The notes: generated from the sequence alone by a model not told the origin. Shown: positions 12,430 through 23,736, counted from the stretch's first letter. The stretch is DNA of 64,000 nucleotides from Bimuria novae-zelandiae CBS 107.79 (GCA_010015655.1 ML976658.1:1289978-1353977); one strand, 5' to 3'. Translations and numbers: made by a program.

Positions 12430-13720
12430 TATCTAAGCCTACGCGCTATAATAAAAGTATAAAATATTTTTTAATTTATTTTATATAACTAACTAAGTAG
12501 CGTAATAAATAGCGTAGTCTAATATTAAAATTAGTAGTAATTAATTTTTTATAAGAAGACTTTTTAATAAAGTAGATTTTTAAAGAAGACGCGCGCGCTT
12601 GCCCTCCTTTTTATACTTATACCTAAAAAATAGCTAATTAAATCCTGCGTATAAATAGTAATAACTAGCTTATAGGCAAGCTCTAGATCTTACACTTTAT
12701 CTACTAATAGCCACGCATCGCCTTAGTAGTCGGTAGAAAGCTAGAGGCTTAGAGAGCTAATGCAGCGACACTAGAGTAGGCGCGCGCCTTCCTAGAGCTC
12801 TATAAGCAGACTAGACGGCGGCTCAACATACAGGCGGAGAATACCTATAATATGAACGAGACTGGCGTTGCCGTAGGGATATGTACGAACACTAGAGTAC
12901 TCTCTAGTAGTTAGAAAAAGAAGGCTTATATTTAGTCTCTAAAGAATCGCGAGTGGGTCTCTATAATTAAGTATGTATTAGTAATAGGGCGGAAACTATG
13001 CTACATAGTTATCTTTAAGGGCTAAAGCTTATAAATAACCTAGTTCCCCTCGTCCTACGTACCTGACTAGATCTATACAACCTTAGAAAACAGATAGATA
13101 TTAAATATAATAAATATTAAGTAGCTATAGTATATATTTTTACCTAAAATAGTTATAAATAATAGCTAGTACTAACTCCTTATCCTTAATAGCTATAGTA
13201 ACTATATTAATATTAAGTTCCTTTAGCTTTATAAATAGAATTAAGTAGAGCTTTTATACCTACCTACGCATACCTCGCACGTCTTATAGCTACTAAATTT
13301 TACTCTTTTTTATTATTATTAAGTCTAGTTACTAACGCTAGATTTAAGAGCTTATATTACTTAATAACGCCACGCCTATTAAAAAAAAGCATTTTATTAC
13401 TTACTACTTTAAGCTAAAAAGAAAGGCTTTATAAAGCGCGTAATTTAAGCTAGCTAGTAAGCTACTAGTATCTACCTACTTAATATTAATTAGGTACTTA
13501 GCTCGTTGTAGCTCTTTTAGAGGCCTGCTACGCCTACGCATTAGTAGTAGCCTTAGTAGTAGCCTTAGTAGTAGCCTTAGAGCTTCTTCTCTACTCCTTA
13601 AGGCCTTAGGGATTTATACTTGGCTTAGCGCGAGGTGTAGAGCTGCAAGAACCTAGGTCGTAAGACAAGACTTCTCTTATAAAAAGTAGATAAGGCGCTA
13701 GCAGCTATAAATGCTTAAGC
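12430..13720 (+). pseudogene. Fot1-like B transposase, RIP-degraded
   Basis: Readable stretches include VVGRKLEA, RAFLELYKQTRRRLN, AENTYNMNETGVAVGICTN and THTSHVL. They match, position by position, the transposase of element C at 54-55.6 kb (NMDETGKALGVCANTRVLAS), so B and C belong to one subfamily. The first catalytic aspartate (NMDET in C) is Asn in B, a G-to-A change expected from RIP on the opposite strand. Many stops; no function remains. Confidence 0.85.
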
Positions 13721-14071
13721 TATAAAACTTAAATAAAAAAAAGACGCCTTAAGTAATAACTAAAAACTACTAGCTTTTAGCATCCTTAAAAGCGCGTTTA
13801 AGTAGATCTAAATTAACGCTTTATAAAAGTAAAGACTATTAGGGAGGCGATACGCACAGCTAAGGCCTTAGTAGCCTAATAAGGTAGATATAATATAGAG
13901 GGAGCTATAGAGGCGGCAGCAGTAGCAGCAGTAGTAGCTATTTTATAGTTTATGTGTATTATATAGTAATTATAATAGGCGTTGTTAAGAAATCGCGTGT
14001 TTTGTGCGGGTGTCGCGTTTGGTGGGGTGGGCAGCAACCCTATGTGGGCGGTGACCATATGCGCTAGCTTA

Positions 14072-14550
14072 ATACGTATAGGATTAGGGAGTAATCTACC
14101 TTAGTGTTAAAAAAGTTTTTAAACACTATTTAAAGCTCCCTAATACTAGTAAAATAATTATTATTATTATTTATAAAAGGCGCGTAGAAGATAGCGCATA
14201 AGTTTAAGCTAATAAAGGCCTAAATTAAGGAGCTTAAGGAGGCAAATGCAGCTCACATAAAGCGGAAATTACGTAAAAGGACACGTATACAGGCTAGAGG
14301 AACACTACTTGCTGCAGAAGGACTACAGCTAGTAGCTGCAAAAGAGCGTCCTGCGAAGAGGCAGCGCTTGCAAGCAGGTAGGGAGGATAGTAGAGAGAGC
14401 AGCACGCAGCGCCAAAGGCTTTATAGCAAGTGTAATAAGCTAGGGTACAACGTGCGAACCTACTAAAAGACTAAAAGGCTATCTTTTAAATTAGATATTA
14501 CCCTTAGTAGGTTATTTTTAGATAGTGTTAATAGTAATAGCAATAATTAA
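14072..14550 (+). pseudogene. Fot1-like A transposase, C-terminal part
   Basis: This continues the frame cut at 3719. It holds the linker typical of Fot1 transposases, then basic segments such as IKELKEAN, KRKLRKRTR, EGLQLVAAKERPAKRQR and a cysteine-containing tail (YSKCNKLGYNVRTY), ending in TAA at 14548-14550. The right terminal repeat follows directly. The tail has fewer stops than the catalytic part. Confidence 0.82.
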
Positions 14551-14622
14551 AAAGCATAAGTTAGTGTTACTAAGAAAAAGTGCGTAGCTTGCTTGGGTGC
14601 GCAGCTCGCTTGTGGAATACGT

Positions 14623-15498
14623 TATACTAGTTTATTTCTTTTTTTATTTTTAAGTAATTAAATAATTATTCTCTTCCTTAGCAGATTACCTTTAATCTAG
14701 CATCGAAGCTAGTTCTTAGCGGATCGTGATCACGTAACCCTTGCTGACCTAAGCGGCCCGCGAGTCCTCGCAGGCTAGCTATGGTACAGCATCATCCACC
14801 TCCCCCCATCCATCTTTAGTTATAGTGGTGCCACAGTCTAGGTTCCTTGAGCTCGTAACATAAGATACTATATCGTGTCTATACTAGAAAATATATATAT
14901 TTAGTATTAGGAGCTACTAAGCCCTGCTTAGCGTCTATATTATTAGTAAAGTTACACTTAATAAAAAATACTTTTATATTTTATTACTATAAATTTTACG
15001 TTATTATAGATAGGGTGGCTAGATTTATATTATTTTGCTTTTAAAATACCCATTTAGCGTTAAAAATGACAAAACCACTATTGTTCCAAGAGCTTTAAAG
15101 GGATTCCAGTCGCGAAGGCACAAGGTCGGGTCAGACTACTTGATTTAGCCCTGTCTTAGTCCTGTATACAGTATCACCCAGGACGAGCAATACAGTGGCT
15201 GGCTATTTTTACATTGTACCAGGCCGTCAGGCATTGCACAATGGGGATGAAGGAGCAGCGCGCAGACACACCGGTATAGTGGCTATGGACACTCCGGCTG
15301 TCAAAGATATCAAAGAAGACACTCAGAGCGGACAGTCCGTCAGTACACGCCAAGTATAATAATTGGGGTTTTGTTCAGATAACAAGGTGGCAGCTAACAT
15401 TAGAATTTCATGAATCACGCCTGTTCGCACGTTCTGACCGAGTCTAATTCTATATCTAAAAGAAACCAAGAGGAATTCAAAAAAAAATCCCAAACAAA
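14623..15498. other. Edge of the left AT-rich block, no gene seen
   Basis: AT-rich RIP-type sequence continues to about 15,060, interrupted by a normal-composition patch near 14700-14870. After 15,060 the composition becomes ordinary. No coding sequence was recognised; the last 100 bases are the 3' flank of the convergent gene that follows. Confidence 0.5.
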
Positions 15499-17652
15499 CT
15501 ACAGCTCATTATGCATGGGACAGTCTTCATCACTTACAGTCTCTGCCTCCTGCTTCGATGACTTCGAAGAATGGTACGACTCAACGTTCTCCGTCTCAAT
15601 ACTGACTTCGAATAGGCCACTGCCGACAAGCCCGCTTCCCTCAACATGTGCAACTTCCAGCTCAAACCACGCGTCCGTGCGAGGCACATCTCCAATGCCC
15701 AACTCGGCCCTAAACGTGGCGTTGCCATCCAGCCCAATGTCAAGTTCCTTAACCACGGCATTCCTGCGGACGTGTCTGACGCACACATGGAGAGATAGTT
15801 TGGGCGTGATAGGCGACACCGCAATGATAGCATTATTGAGCTCAGATGCGTCGAAGGAAAAGCGCCGTGGCTCAGACTCCGGGGTTACGTAGTCGCTAAT
15901 TGAGATGCCTGGCGGCAGGAGCGTGGCAGTGTCTCTGGCGTTATCGTATTGCGTTAGGCCGCGCGAGACGACGTGATCTAGAAAACTCGGTACTGCATCT
16001 TCGTTGTGGAGGATGCTGTATGTTCCGCCTGTGCGCAGCACACCAGTGATGAGATCTTCCTCCTTGGCCTTGCTCATCGCGACCTCTTCATCGTCAGAAT
16101 CTATTGTGTCTGATGGCGAGTGCGGAGGCGGTAGAAGGCCTAGATGGACACGGATACCCTCGTCGCCGGCGTGCCATACGTGGGCAATCTGTTCGTCGAG
16201 ATGCAGGTTTCGTGTCCTGGTGAGGGCTATGATGGCGGTCTTGTTGGTCGGGAAAACCGTGGGATTATCGCGAAGAGCTTTGAACGCGGTACCAACATCG
16301 AGACCAATATGTAAAGGTTGCAGCTTCTTAACAAGGTCACTTCTGTGGTCGTCGTCTTCTTTTTCCAGCTCACCGCTCGAACCTCTACTCTTCGTCGAGT
16401 TTTGCTCAGTCAATCCCTCACCGGGACCTTCATCGTGAGCGACGCCGTCGATTTCCTGCAAGAGCCAGGATTGAACGGGTATTTGCATTTCTGCAATTCT
16501 GCTTGTGTTCTTCAGTACGTCTCGTAGGATAGCAATTCGTCGCCCGTAGCAGTCTTGCGTCGGATTGTCACGAATCAACGCGCAGATGATGATATTGCCC
16601 CTTTCCTTTCCGTATGTTCTTCTGATCTGCTCCCGGAAGTAGCGCCACTGTCGCCTTGAGTCTCTGATGGCTGCGCTCACTGCTCGTTCAAAGTTACCCG
16701 GGATGTCGCTGCGCGGAGTGTTAGGGCCAGCCTCTGAGGTCTCTCCGGTGATGTAGTCGATAACCCCGTTGTCTTTGTTGAGTGTGTGGTGGGTAACGCG
16801 TCCAGTGCAGTCCAGCGAGCCGGGCTCGAGTGGATGTCCCGCCTTGCCCTCTGGTCCATCTGTCATGATCCCTCCAAAGCAGCCTGTGGACAAGTCGTGA
16901 GGCACTTGGTCAGTGATATTATTCTCTGCGCGCAGGTCGAGGAACAAAGGACTCTTGTCAAGCTTCAGTCCCGGTGGATTGGACAAGCTGTAAGGTGGCT
17001 GCGCGTCGTCGGCCCAGTTGCTATGGGCATAGAAATCTTGTATTCCATGCAAAGCTCGACCGAAGCCTTCTATTGCGGAGCACTTTCCTCTAGAGAACCA
17101 GTGCATCTGAAGGTCTGGGAATGAAAAACGGCAGTCGCTGCCTGAAATGTCAACTTCGGGTGCGATAATCCGTGCATGCTGGTCAACTAGCTTGTCCGCA
17201 GCATCCACGCCTTCGAGGAACCTCAGCCGCAGATGATTCGTGCAAACCTGTAATTGTGCTGTTGCTTCTTGGCGTGTGCGTGGATACGCAGCCTCAATCC
17301 CATGTGCCTCTGTGTCTAAGAAGTCGGCGTTGTCGCAATGAGCTTCTGGACCTTCCGGGACGGGATCAAGCAGATCAGGAGCACCAACCGCCCCGTTCGT
17401 CCCCCATCCAACATGGCCGTCTGGTCCTGATCTCCCCGCTAGTTGATGAAGACTGAGCTCTTCAAAGCATCGGCCATCCGAGATAGTGACGTCTGGTTGG
17501 CAAGCAAACGCTGCACGGGTAATGCGCTCATGTTCGCAATGTTGGCCAACCACCTCAGGCTCATTAATGGTCCCAAATGATATTGCAGGGTCAATCCATA
17601 TGGCGCAAATCCAGAGGGAGTGTACAAGCGAAGAGATACCCCGCCTCTTCAT
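15499..17652 (-). CDS. Secreted protein with Zn-phospholipase C/HetC-like helical domain
   Basis: One uninterrupted exon of 717 codons. Residues 1-25 are a hydrophobic leader (signal peptide likely). HERITRAAF at about 40-48 and ALHGIQDFYAHSNW at about 205-218 resemble the metal-binding helices of zinc-dependent phospholipase C and the HetC-type fold, in which spaced His and Asp residues bind zinc. An acidic serine-rich linker lies at about 420-440. The C-terminal half looks like beta-sandwich sequence (DSDDEEVAM, then repeated ISDYV, LSLHVCVRHV). Fungal proteins of this shape are often called CinY-like. Enzyme activity is inferred only from the motif. It is the first gene next to the left repeat block. 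The start is the first ATG and directly precedes the leader. Confidence 0.7.
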   Translation of the reverse strand: MKRRGISSLVHSLWICAIWIDPAISFGTINEPEVVGQHCEHERITRAAFACQPDVTISDGRCFEELSLHQLAGRSGPDGHVGWGTNGAVGAPDLLDPVPEGPEAHCDNADFLDTEAHGIEAAYPRTRQEATAQLQVCTNHLRLRFLEGVDAADKLVDQHARIIAPEVDISGSDCRFSFPDLQMHWFSRGKCSAIEGFGRALHGIQDFYAHSNWADDAQPPYSLSNPPGLKLDKSPLFLDLRAENNITDQVPHDLSTGCFGGIMTDGPEGKAGHPLEPGSLDCTGRVTHHTLNKDNGVIDYITGETSEAGPNTPRSDIPGNFERAVSAAIRDSRRQWRYFREQIRRTYGKERGNIIICALIRDNPTQDCYGRRIAILRDVLKNTSRIAEMQIPVQSWLLQEIDGVAHDEGPGEGLTEQNSTKSRGSSGELEKEDDDHRSDLVKKLQPLHIGLDVGTAFKALRDNPTVFPTNKTAIIALTRTRNLHLDEQIAHVWHAGDEGIRVHLGLLPPPHSPSDTIDSDDEEVAMSKAKEEDLITGVLRTGGTYSILHNEDAVPSFLDHVVSRGLTQYDNARDTATLLPPGISISDYVTPESEPRRFSFDASELNNAIIAVSPITPKLSLHVCVRHVRRNAVVKELDIGLDGNATFRAELGIGDVPRTDAWFELEVAHVEGSGLVGSGLFEVSIETENVESYHSSKSSKQEAETVSDEDCPMHNEL

Positions 17653-18372
17653 TTCCGTATCGATAGCTAGCCGAGCGCTAGGAATAATCTGCAGGTATTC
17701 GCAAATCTGCCTAAATTCGGTGACGCAATGCGAACGCCCTGGTTATCTGTCCATGGATTCTTGTTTTGTGTAGCGGTTGATCCAGATTGTTGGTGCTGTG
17801 GAACAGCGATGTTACTTCGTTCGAAGATTTGATGCATCTGACGAAACGGCTGTGTCACGGGAGAATACGCCACAGTGGCTGGTGAACGCGGCATGACACG
17901 TTGCGCCTGTCGGCTGACCTTCCACGCGCTGCCCGTACATTGTCACATTCAATCTCACTTGGAAAGATACACGAAGAGATTTAGAGCTGTTGTGTTCAGT
18001 CGGATTTTCCTCAGGCTTCGACGTGCCTTACCAGGAGAGCCCGGTCTATTTTCCGAGGACCCAGCGCTTTATGCAAATCAAGAGTGACAGTGCCCAACTC
18101 CGCTACCAGAACCAGGCTAAAGTACTCCACGTTCCACGATGCGGAGCATCTGGAGCAAAATGCCCCGAGCCGGTTGAGGACTGCCATGGACGTACAATTC
18201 CTCCAATTATCACACGCGCTAAATTGTGTAGTTAAGTGATCGGCCATTTGTCCGAACACACAAAGCGACGTTATAAAATGGATAAACCCGAAGGAAGCTT
18301 AGATAGCAAGCATTCTGAGGCTCTGAGCTTACTACGGTCACGCGTCTCGAAGGTTCTAGAACCTCTCCGTCG
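17653..18372. other. Intergenic, divergent promoters
   Basis: Separates two divergently transcribed secreted-protein genes and should hold both promoters. Short open frames on both strands show no recognisable family and overlap one another, so none is annotated. Confidence 0.5.
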
Positions 18373-19264
18373 ATGCAGAAAATGAAACTTTTCGTATCGG
18401 TACTGAGCATGGTGTCTGCTACATCTTGCATCCCAGCAATGGGTGAACAGAGCGAGAACACTTCAGTGTTGAGGCGCCAGTCGTACGTCAATCATCATGC
18501 ATACCCTAGGCTTCGCTGACCGTGATCCAGTGTTAACAGCAGCATCTTAACATACCACCCTTCGTCCAGTTCGAATGGTGTCGGCGTTCTTGTGCTTCCC
18601 GGAGGTGGCTATAGCTACACATCCATGGATAAAGAAGGTTACCAGCCAGCTGCATGGTTGAACGCGCGAGGCTATGATGCCTGGATCTTGTAAGAAGTGA
18701 AATCCCCGCGCGGAGAACCTGACCTAATTGAAAAGGGACTACGCAACTGCGAACAATACAAAGACACCACTCTATCCATTGCCTCAAGACCAAGCACTGG
18801 AAGCGGTCCAGCAAATTCGAGCGAAGAAGACGGTGTCAAAGTTAGGTATTTGGGGCTTCTCAGCCGGAGGCCATTTGGCCGCAACCACCGTAACGAACAC
18901 CTCCGCGGACCTTGATTTTGGCATCCTTGCATACCCTGTAATCACCATGGACCCGAAGCACACGCATAATGGATCACGGACGAATCTTCTCGGTGCCAAT
19001 CCTTCCCCAGAGCTGGAGTTGGAGATGTCAGCGGAGAAAAGGGTGTCCAACTCTACGCCGCCCGTGTTCTTGTTCCACACCGCCAACGACAAATCCGTTC
19101 CTATTCAAAATTCGCTCGAGTTCGCAAACGCAATGGCCAGCCATGCGAGACCGTTTCAGGCACTGATCTTGCCTGATGGAGGGCATGGACTTGGACTGGC
19201 GCTGAGTGATCCTGTGAGATCCTGGACGGACGAACTGGAGCGGTTCTTGAAGTATTCGATCTAA
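18373..19264 (+). CDS. Secreted alpha/beta-hydrolase (acetyl-esterase/BD-FAE type)
   Basis: Three exons: 18373-18482, 18540-18689, 18736-19264, giving 262 residues. Intron 1 has GTACGT, CTGAC and AACAG; intron 2 has GTAAGA, CTAAT and AAAG. Phases join cleanly. The protein starts with a signal peptide (MKLFVSVLSMVSATS; ATG 18373 or 18382). It then shows the oxyanion loop LPGGGYSY, the nucleophile elbow GFSAGGHLA (Ser), an acid candidate in HTANDKSVP and the catalytic His in DGGHGLG. The fold and motifs fit the small esterases that deacetylate polysaccharides or hydrolyse simple esters; the substrate cannot be told. It lies tail to tail with the Nudix gene, 169 bp apart. Confidence 0.85.
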
Positions 19265-19433
19265 GACAACAAAGAATATACGCTCAACATAGACTTTAAG
19301 TCATAAAAATTTATTGCATGAAAGGGAACCTATGTGCATGATCTCGACTGGGTGTGGATCCTTCCTCAACCAACCTTCAGTTCCGTCCATGGCGCAGGCA
19401 CGAAACGGCCGATCCTCCTCACATTTCGATAGC

Positions 19434-20463
19434 TCAATCTGCCCGCTGTGATGATGCTGTAGCTACCGGTAGGGTGCGATGTAGACGGGTCACAATATCG
19501 AGGTAGTCCACTTCGTTCTCGTCGGTTATAATGCCATGTCGGACAAAGAAGTCAATCATAACGGCTGCGCAGTTCGTTTTGAACTGTCGACTAATCATGG
19601 CCTTCTTGACTTGTTCCACATCCCAGAGATAGAACTCTTCCACCTCATCATCCTCAGGCTTTGGTACAATGTGTTCAGGAAGCTCGATGTCGTAATTGTA
19701 AAGGACCACTGGGATCAGCAGACTAGAACTCTCTGCATCAGCAGCGCTGCCCTTTGCAATGTATGAGATGGCTCCGACTGCTTTGGCATTTTCACGGACA
19801 TAGTCGGCCGGAATAGACGCTTCCTCGGCAGACTCATGAACGATGCATTCGAAAGGCGACTCTTCCGCTCGCACCCCTCCAGCGACGGTTGTGTCAAGCA
19901 TGCCTGGGTAGGTGATGAGATGTGCGCTTCTTCTTCCGACCCATATCTTCATTCCATTATTGGTGCGAACGTATGCAGTCATGTGCGCACCGCGAGAGGC
20001 GATACCGAACAGGCGCGATGCACTACGCAGCATCTGCACGGTCTCATAATTCGCACCCATGAGCCTGTAATTTTCCCACTGCATCGACGTAAGGAAAGGA
20101 AAGGTCTTGTCTTTCACGGCATTCTCTATGACCTCGTAGAATGCGCGATTGCACGCAGCTGCAGTATCCTTCCCATTTGAGTCATCGAGCAGCTGAACTG
20201 TTCGAGGAATATTGTGTTTGATTTGGAAAGCGGGAGGCCATGTAAGTTTTCGAACTATCGATGGGCGTATGTAGCCATGAGTTCGAGAGTCGTTGGGAAG
20301 AAGGAGCCGGTAAAACGCAAGGTTCGCGTCTTCAACGTAAGGTGTGCTGGATATGTCAATGTAGGGAAAACTGCTTGAGTCAGTATATCTATATCACGAC
20401 TTAAACAACCGCTCACTTGTCGACAGCCTTCAGAAGATCTAGGTAAGAAGGCGGCGCCGTCAT
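19434..20463 (-). CDS. DUF4743-Nudix hydrolase (thiamine-diphosphate type)
   Basis: Two exons: 20417-20463 and 19434-20370. The 46-bp intron has GTGAGC, CTGAC and GCAG. Product of 327 residues. The N-terminal 130 residues (SYLDLLKAVDNFPYID, then RPSIVRKLTW) match the DUF4743 region that precedes Nudix domains in this family. The Nudix box follows at about residue 185: GGVRAEESPFECIVHESAEE. Its usual Arg is His and its usual Gly is Ser, but the EE pair that binds metal is present. Yeast YJR142W and plant homologues of this architecture clear oxidised thiamine diphosphates; that role is inferred here. Probably cytosolic. Confidence 0.85.
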
Positions 20464-20843
20464 ATTGTGCAGTTTGACGAAGATAAATGCTTTTGTACCG
20501 CGGTGGGATGAAAGCTGTAAGCTAGGGTCGGGCCGAACTCGGCTACACTTGCTGTCGGACTTTCTGCACTCAGTCGTGTGGAGTTCGTATTAACTGTCTT
20601 TGGGACAGCAAACGTGTTGTGAAGAGCTGTGCATGCACTTGGCCTGAATCTTTTTAAGGTTAAGACCGCTTACATCTGCCCTAGGGCCCTGGGGATTCAA
20701 ACTTCACGTGATCATTCGGAAACCAGCGTCTTGGCGCTTTTAGCCTCGTTTAACTCATGTGAATGCACGGCCACAGGAACGTCCCATCTGCGCGCAGCTG
20801 ATACCATCAGCCATCTCATGCCACCAAAAGAAAGAGGAGCCGA
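20464..20843. other. Intergenic, divergent promoters
   Basis: Short region between the Nudix gene and the next plus-strand gene. A CACGTG-like core (TTCACGTGATC at about 20702) is the only site noticed. Open frames here show no protein family. Confidence 0.4.
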
Positions 20844-22138
20844 ATGCAAAGCAGCTCCCAAATGGAGTTCAATGGTTGTAAATCGTACGGAACAGCACAA
20901 CAGCGGTGAGCGCACTCAACAACCAGCAAGCGACGACGCCACGTATGGGCTCCATCCCCAGCTATAGACGCAGTCACTTACAAGAGTAAAAATAACAGAG
21001 AATATCCGCTACTGCGTGAATGTGGAGCTGAATACGATGATTTAGCGGAGCAGCACAGCTACCCGTCAGCTTCGCGTAGCGAAAGTGTTAACGCATTGGA
21101 CGTCGATCAGGAAGACAGTATGAGCTCAACTGAGCGTGATTCAATGTATGGTCGAAGCTCCCGTATTTGATTGTGACTGATCGTTGAAGCACATATCGCA
21201 ACCGTAGGGAATCAGCCCTACTGAAACTTCCTGCAGAATTAAGGAACTACATTTGGACCCTCGCATTTGGTTGGCGCACTGTGCATCCGAGGGCTCTTAG
21301 AGGCAACGGCGACTGGCAACCACAACGACGAAGGCTCAAGGCTTCGAAGTGGGGGGTCTCTTACGATCCCTGCTTGGAGACGCAGTCGGACTTCGACATG
21401 TACAATTTGAGCTTGCTGAATCCAGAGGCCAATGAATGGCATGAAGCTATACGTCCTGAAGGTGGAACACCAGGATTTCACCTCTGTGATCAATCGTTGC
21501 CGAGGAAGTTCCACTACCTGGTTCCACCAGTCTGTAAGCAGTTATGGGACGAGGCTTCAGACTGCGTGTGGAAAACCATCACCTTTGCCTTTCTCAGGTC
21601 CGGGGACTTTCAACACTTCGTCCATTTCTCAGGAGCTCGATTAGACCAGGTACGGCAATTGTGCATCATCACCCCCGGTATCGACTATTTCAATGGACGC
21701 CCTCTAGCTGAAAAGGACAAGTTCGAAAGAGGGTGGGAGAGAGCGCTAAGGTCGGGCGTGATGTCACAGTTCAAATCCCTGACCGGCCTACATTTGGTGC
21801 TTCGAAGTTTCTGGGGTACGTCTCGCTGGGACACGCATACCGTTGAGGACCTTATATTTCCGCCGGACGAGTGTCTGTATCTTCCGGACCTGATACAAGT
21901 CTTTCAGCAGCTCCGACTTCGCCGGGAAAAGACCACTGTATTGGTGGCTAATTCTGCAGCAGGATGGCCGCACGGATATGGGCCATTCACGATACCCAAG
22001 AGGCGCGCGATGGCGCGACTCATCCGACATCTCATTCTTCTGGATACGCCTGACCGGGATTGGAGCGGACCTGGACAAAGAGTGGTGATGTTGTCTAATA
22101 AGCACGATGCGAACGGACCGCGTCATGCACCTATCTGA
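20844..22138 (+). CDS. DUF7730-like protein with LPAELRNYIW motif
   Basis: Proposed exons: 20844-20905, 20999-21145, 21208-22138 (379 residues). The third exon is secure: it opens with LLKLPAELRNYIW, the N-terminal signature of a large family of F-box-like/DUF7730 proteins expanded in Dothideomycetes. It continues with typical features (CKQLWDEA, VRQLCIITPG). The first two exons are inferred because they keep frame and give GTATGG...GTAG and GTGAGC...ACAG introns; exon 2 is rich in acidic residues and serine. The family's role is unknown; the motif region may bind SKP1-like partners. The 5' part of the model may be wrong. Confidence 0.6.
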
Positions 22139-22574
22139 AGCAGCGAAGTTGCTATCTTCCACACTATAGGCACTTAAGCAATGTCACTTTCAGGGTGTCA
22201 AGGGGCATAATCAGTGATCCAGAACGCATGTTCTCTCTCCGTGGATTCTGTCCAGTGGCCTGACGCGTTTATTTCCACGTTTTCTTCCTCTCTCTTCGAA
22301 TCTCTTTTCTCCACGGAATCCCTGTTTGATGGTCCGTGGAAGCCCGGCAACCTAAGGTGATAGGTCAAATAACAGCCGATTCGTGGAGAATTGAAACGAT
22401 ACGCCACCCCTTACAAGCCACAATTTCTCCGGAACACACCAAAACGTGCTAATAAGTGGCGATCAGGACCAATTAATGTGAGAGCGGACAAAATTCTGGG
22501 GGTTTAAAGATGGGCTCGCCCAGAAACTTGGTTCTTGGACAATACTTCTTGACTGCTTGGTATCGCCAATAAAA
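22139..22574. other. Intergenic, promoter of the polygalacturonase gene
   Basis: No coding sequence seen. The last 150 bp before the polygalacturonase ATG should contain its promoter; no inducer or catabolite site could be assigned with confidence. Confidence 0.4.
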
Positions 22575-23736
22575 ATGAAGTCTCAAGGTAGATCAACACA
22601 ACTCCAGCGCTTACTTGCAACAAGCTAACCTTGTCGCAGTCTTGACATGCACAGCCATCGCTGCACTCGCGCCTTTCGCGACCGCAGCAGATAGCTTCTG
22701 CACCGTAACCAAGTATGCCGACGTCCCAGCTGCGGTCTCATCCTGCACCTCCATCACGCTCTCCAACATCCTTGTCCCTAGCGGCCAAACCCTCGACTTG
22801 ACCAAACTCAAGACCGGCACCACAGTAACATTCGCCGGAAAAACAACATTCGAGTACGTCGATGCCAACATCGACCTTATCAAAGTTTCCGGCACGGACA
22901 TCACCATCACCGCGGAGCCCACTGCCATCATCGACGGCAATGGCGCCGCCTGGTGGGACGGCCTCGGCTCCAACGGCGGCATCGCAAAGCCCAACCACTT
23001 CATCACCATCAGCAAAGCCAACGGCGCCTCTGTCATCCGCGACCTGTACATCCAGAACTGGCCTGTGCACTGCTTCTCCATTTCCAACAGCGCGGGCCTG
23101 CGCATCCACAACATCAGGCTGAACAACGAAGCCGGCGACGCGCCGAATAACCGCTCCAAGGGCCTTCCCGCCGCCCACAACAGCGATGGCTTCGACATCT
23201 CGTCGAGCACCAACCTTACACTGTCCGACTCGTGGGTGCGCAACCAGGACGACTGCGTGGCTGTTACCTCCGGCGACGCCATCACCGTGCAGAACATGTA
23301 CTGCAACGGCGGCCACGGCCTTTCTATCGGCAGCGTAGGCGGCAAGTCCAACAACAACGTTACAAACATCCTCTTCGCCGACAGCGTTATCCTGAACAGC
23401 GAGAACGGCGCGCGTATAAAAACGAATTCCGGCACCACCGGGTATATCTCGGGGATCACGTACCGCAATATCGAGGTGCAGAATATCAGTATTTACGGGA
23501 TTGATATCCAGCAGGATTACTTGAATGGTGGGCCGACGGGGATCCCGACGAATGGGGTTATCATCAACAATATTACTATGCAGAATATCCATGGTACTGT
23601 TCAGAGTAAGGCGAAGGACTACTATATCCTGTGTGGTGAGGGGTCGTGCTCGGATTTCACGTTCAACAATATTGCTGTCAGTGGGGGGACGAATTCTAGC
23701 TGTAACTTCCACCCGGAGGGCAACTTCAAATGCTAG
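22575..23736 (+). CDS. Secreted polygalacturonase, GH28
   Basis: Exon 1 is only 13 bases (22575-22587). A 52-bp intron (GTAGAT, CTAAC branch site, CGCAG) leads to exon 2, 22640-23736; product 369 residues. MKSQVLTCTAIAALAPFATA is a clear signal peptide. All four GH28 signatures are present: NSDGFD (about 190), NQDDCVA (about 212), GGHGLSIGS (about 234) and RIKT (about 267), which supply the three catalytic aspartates, the histidine and the Arg/Lys substrate site. The family hydrolyses alpha-1,4 galacturonan in pectin. Its sequence looks endo-acting, but that is not certain. Length matches fungal endo-polygalacturonases. It suggests plant-material degradation. Confidence 0.95.

Larger units (their letters stand above)
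3720..14069 (+). mobile_element. Fot1-like DNA transposon B, inserted in A
   Basis: The terminal repeats begin AGCTAGCGCATATAGTCACC at 3720 and end with the reverse complement at 14069, with TA duplications at 3718-3719 and 14070-14071. The inverted repeat extends about 80 bp inward, to ACAAAACACGCGA near 12336-12350 and its complement near 13994. A Copia element is inserted 26 bp from the left end. Without it, B is about 1,799 bp. B lies inside the transposase coding sequence of A and is therefore younger than A. Confidence 0.88.
2407..14622 (+). mobile_element. Fot1-like DNA transposon A (outermost of a four-deep nest)
   Basis: The terminal inverted repeats begin ACGTATTCCACAAGCGA at 2407 and end with the reverse complement at 14622, flanked by TA on both sides (2405-2406 and 14623-14624), the Tc1/mariner-pogo target. 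Removing the inserted block (3720-14069 plus one TA) leaves about 1,864 bp, the normal size of a Fot1 element. The transposase frame runs 2600-3717 and resumes at 14072-14550, with the reading frame rejoining exactly across the insertion (codons P-S-N-T). It is RIP-degraded and inactive. Confidence 0.88.
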
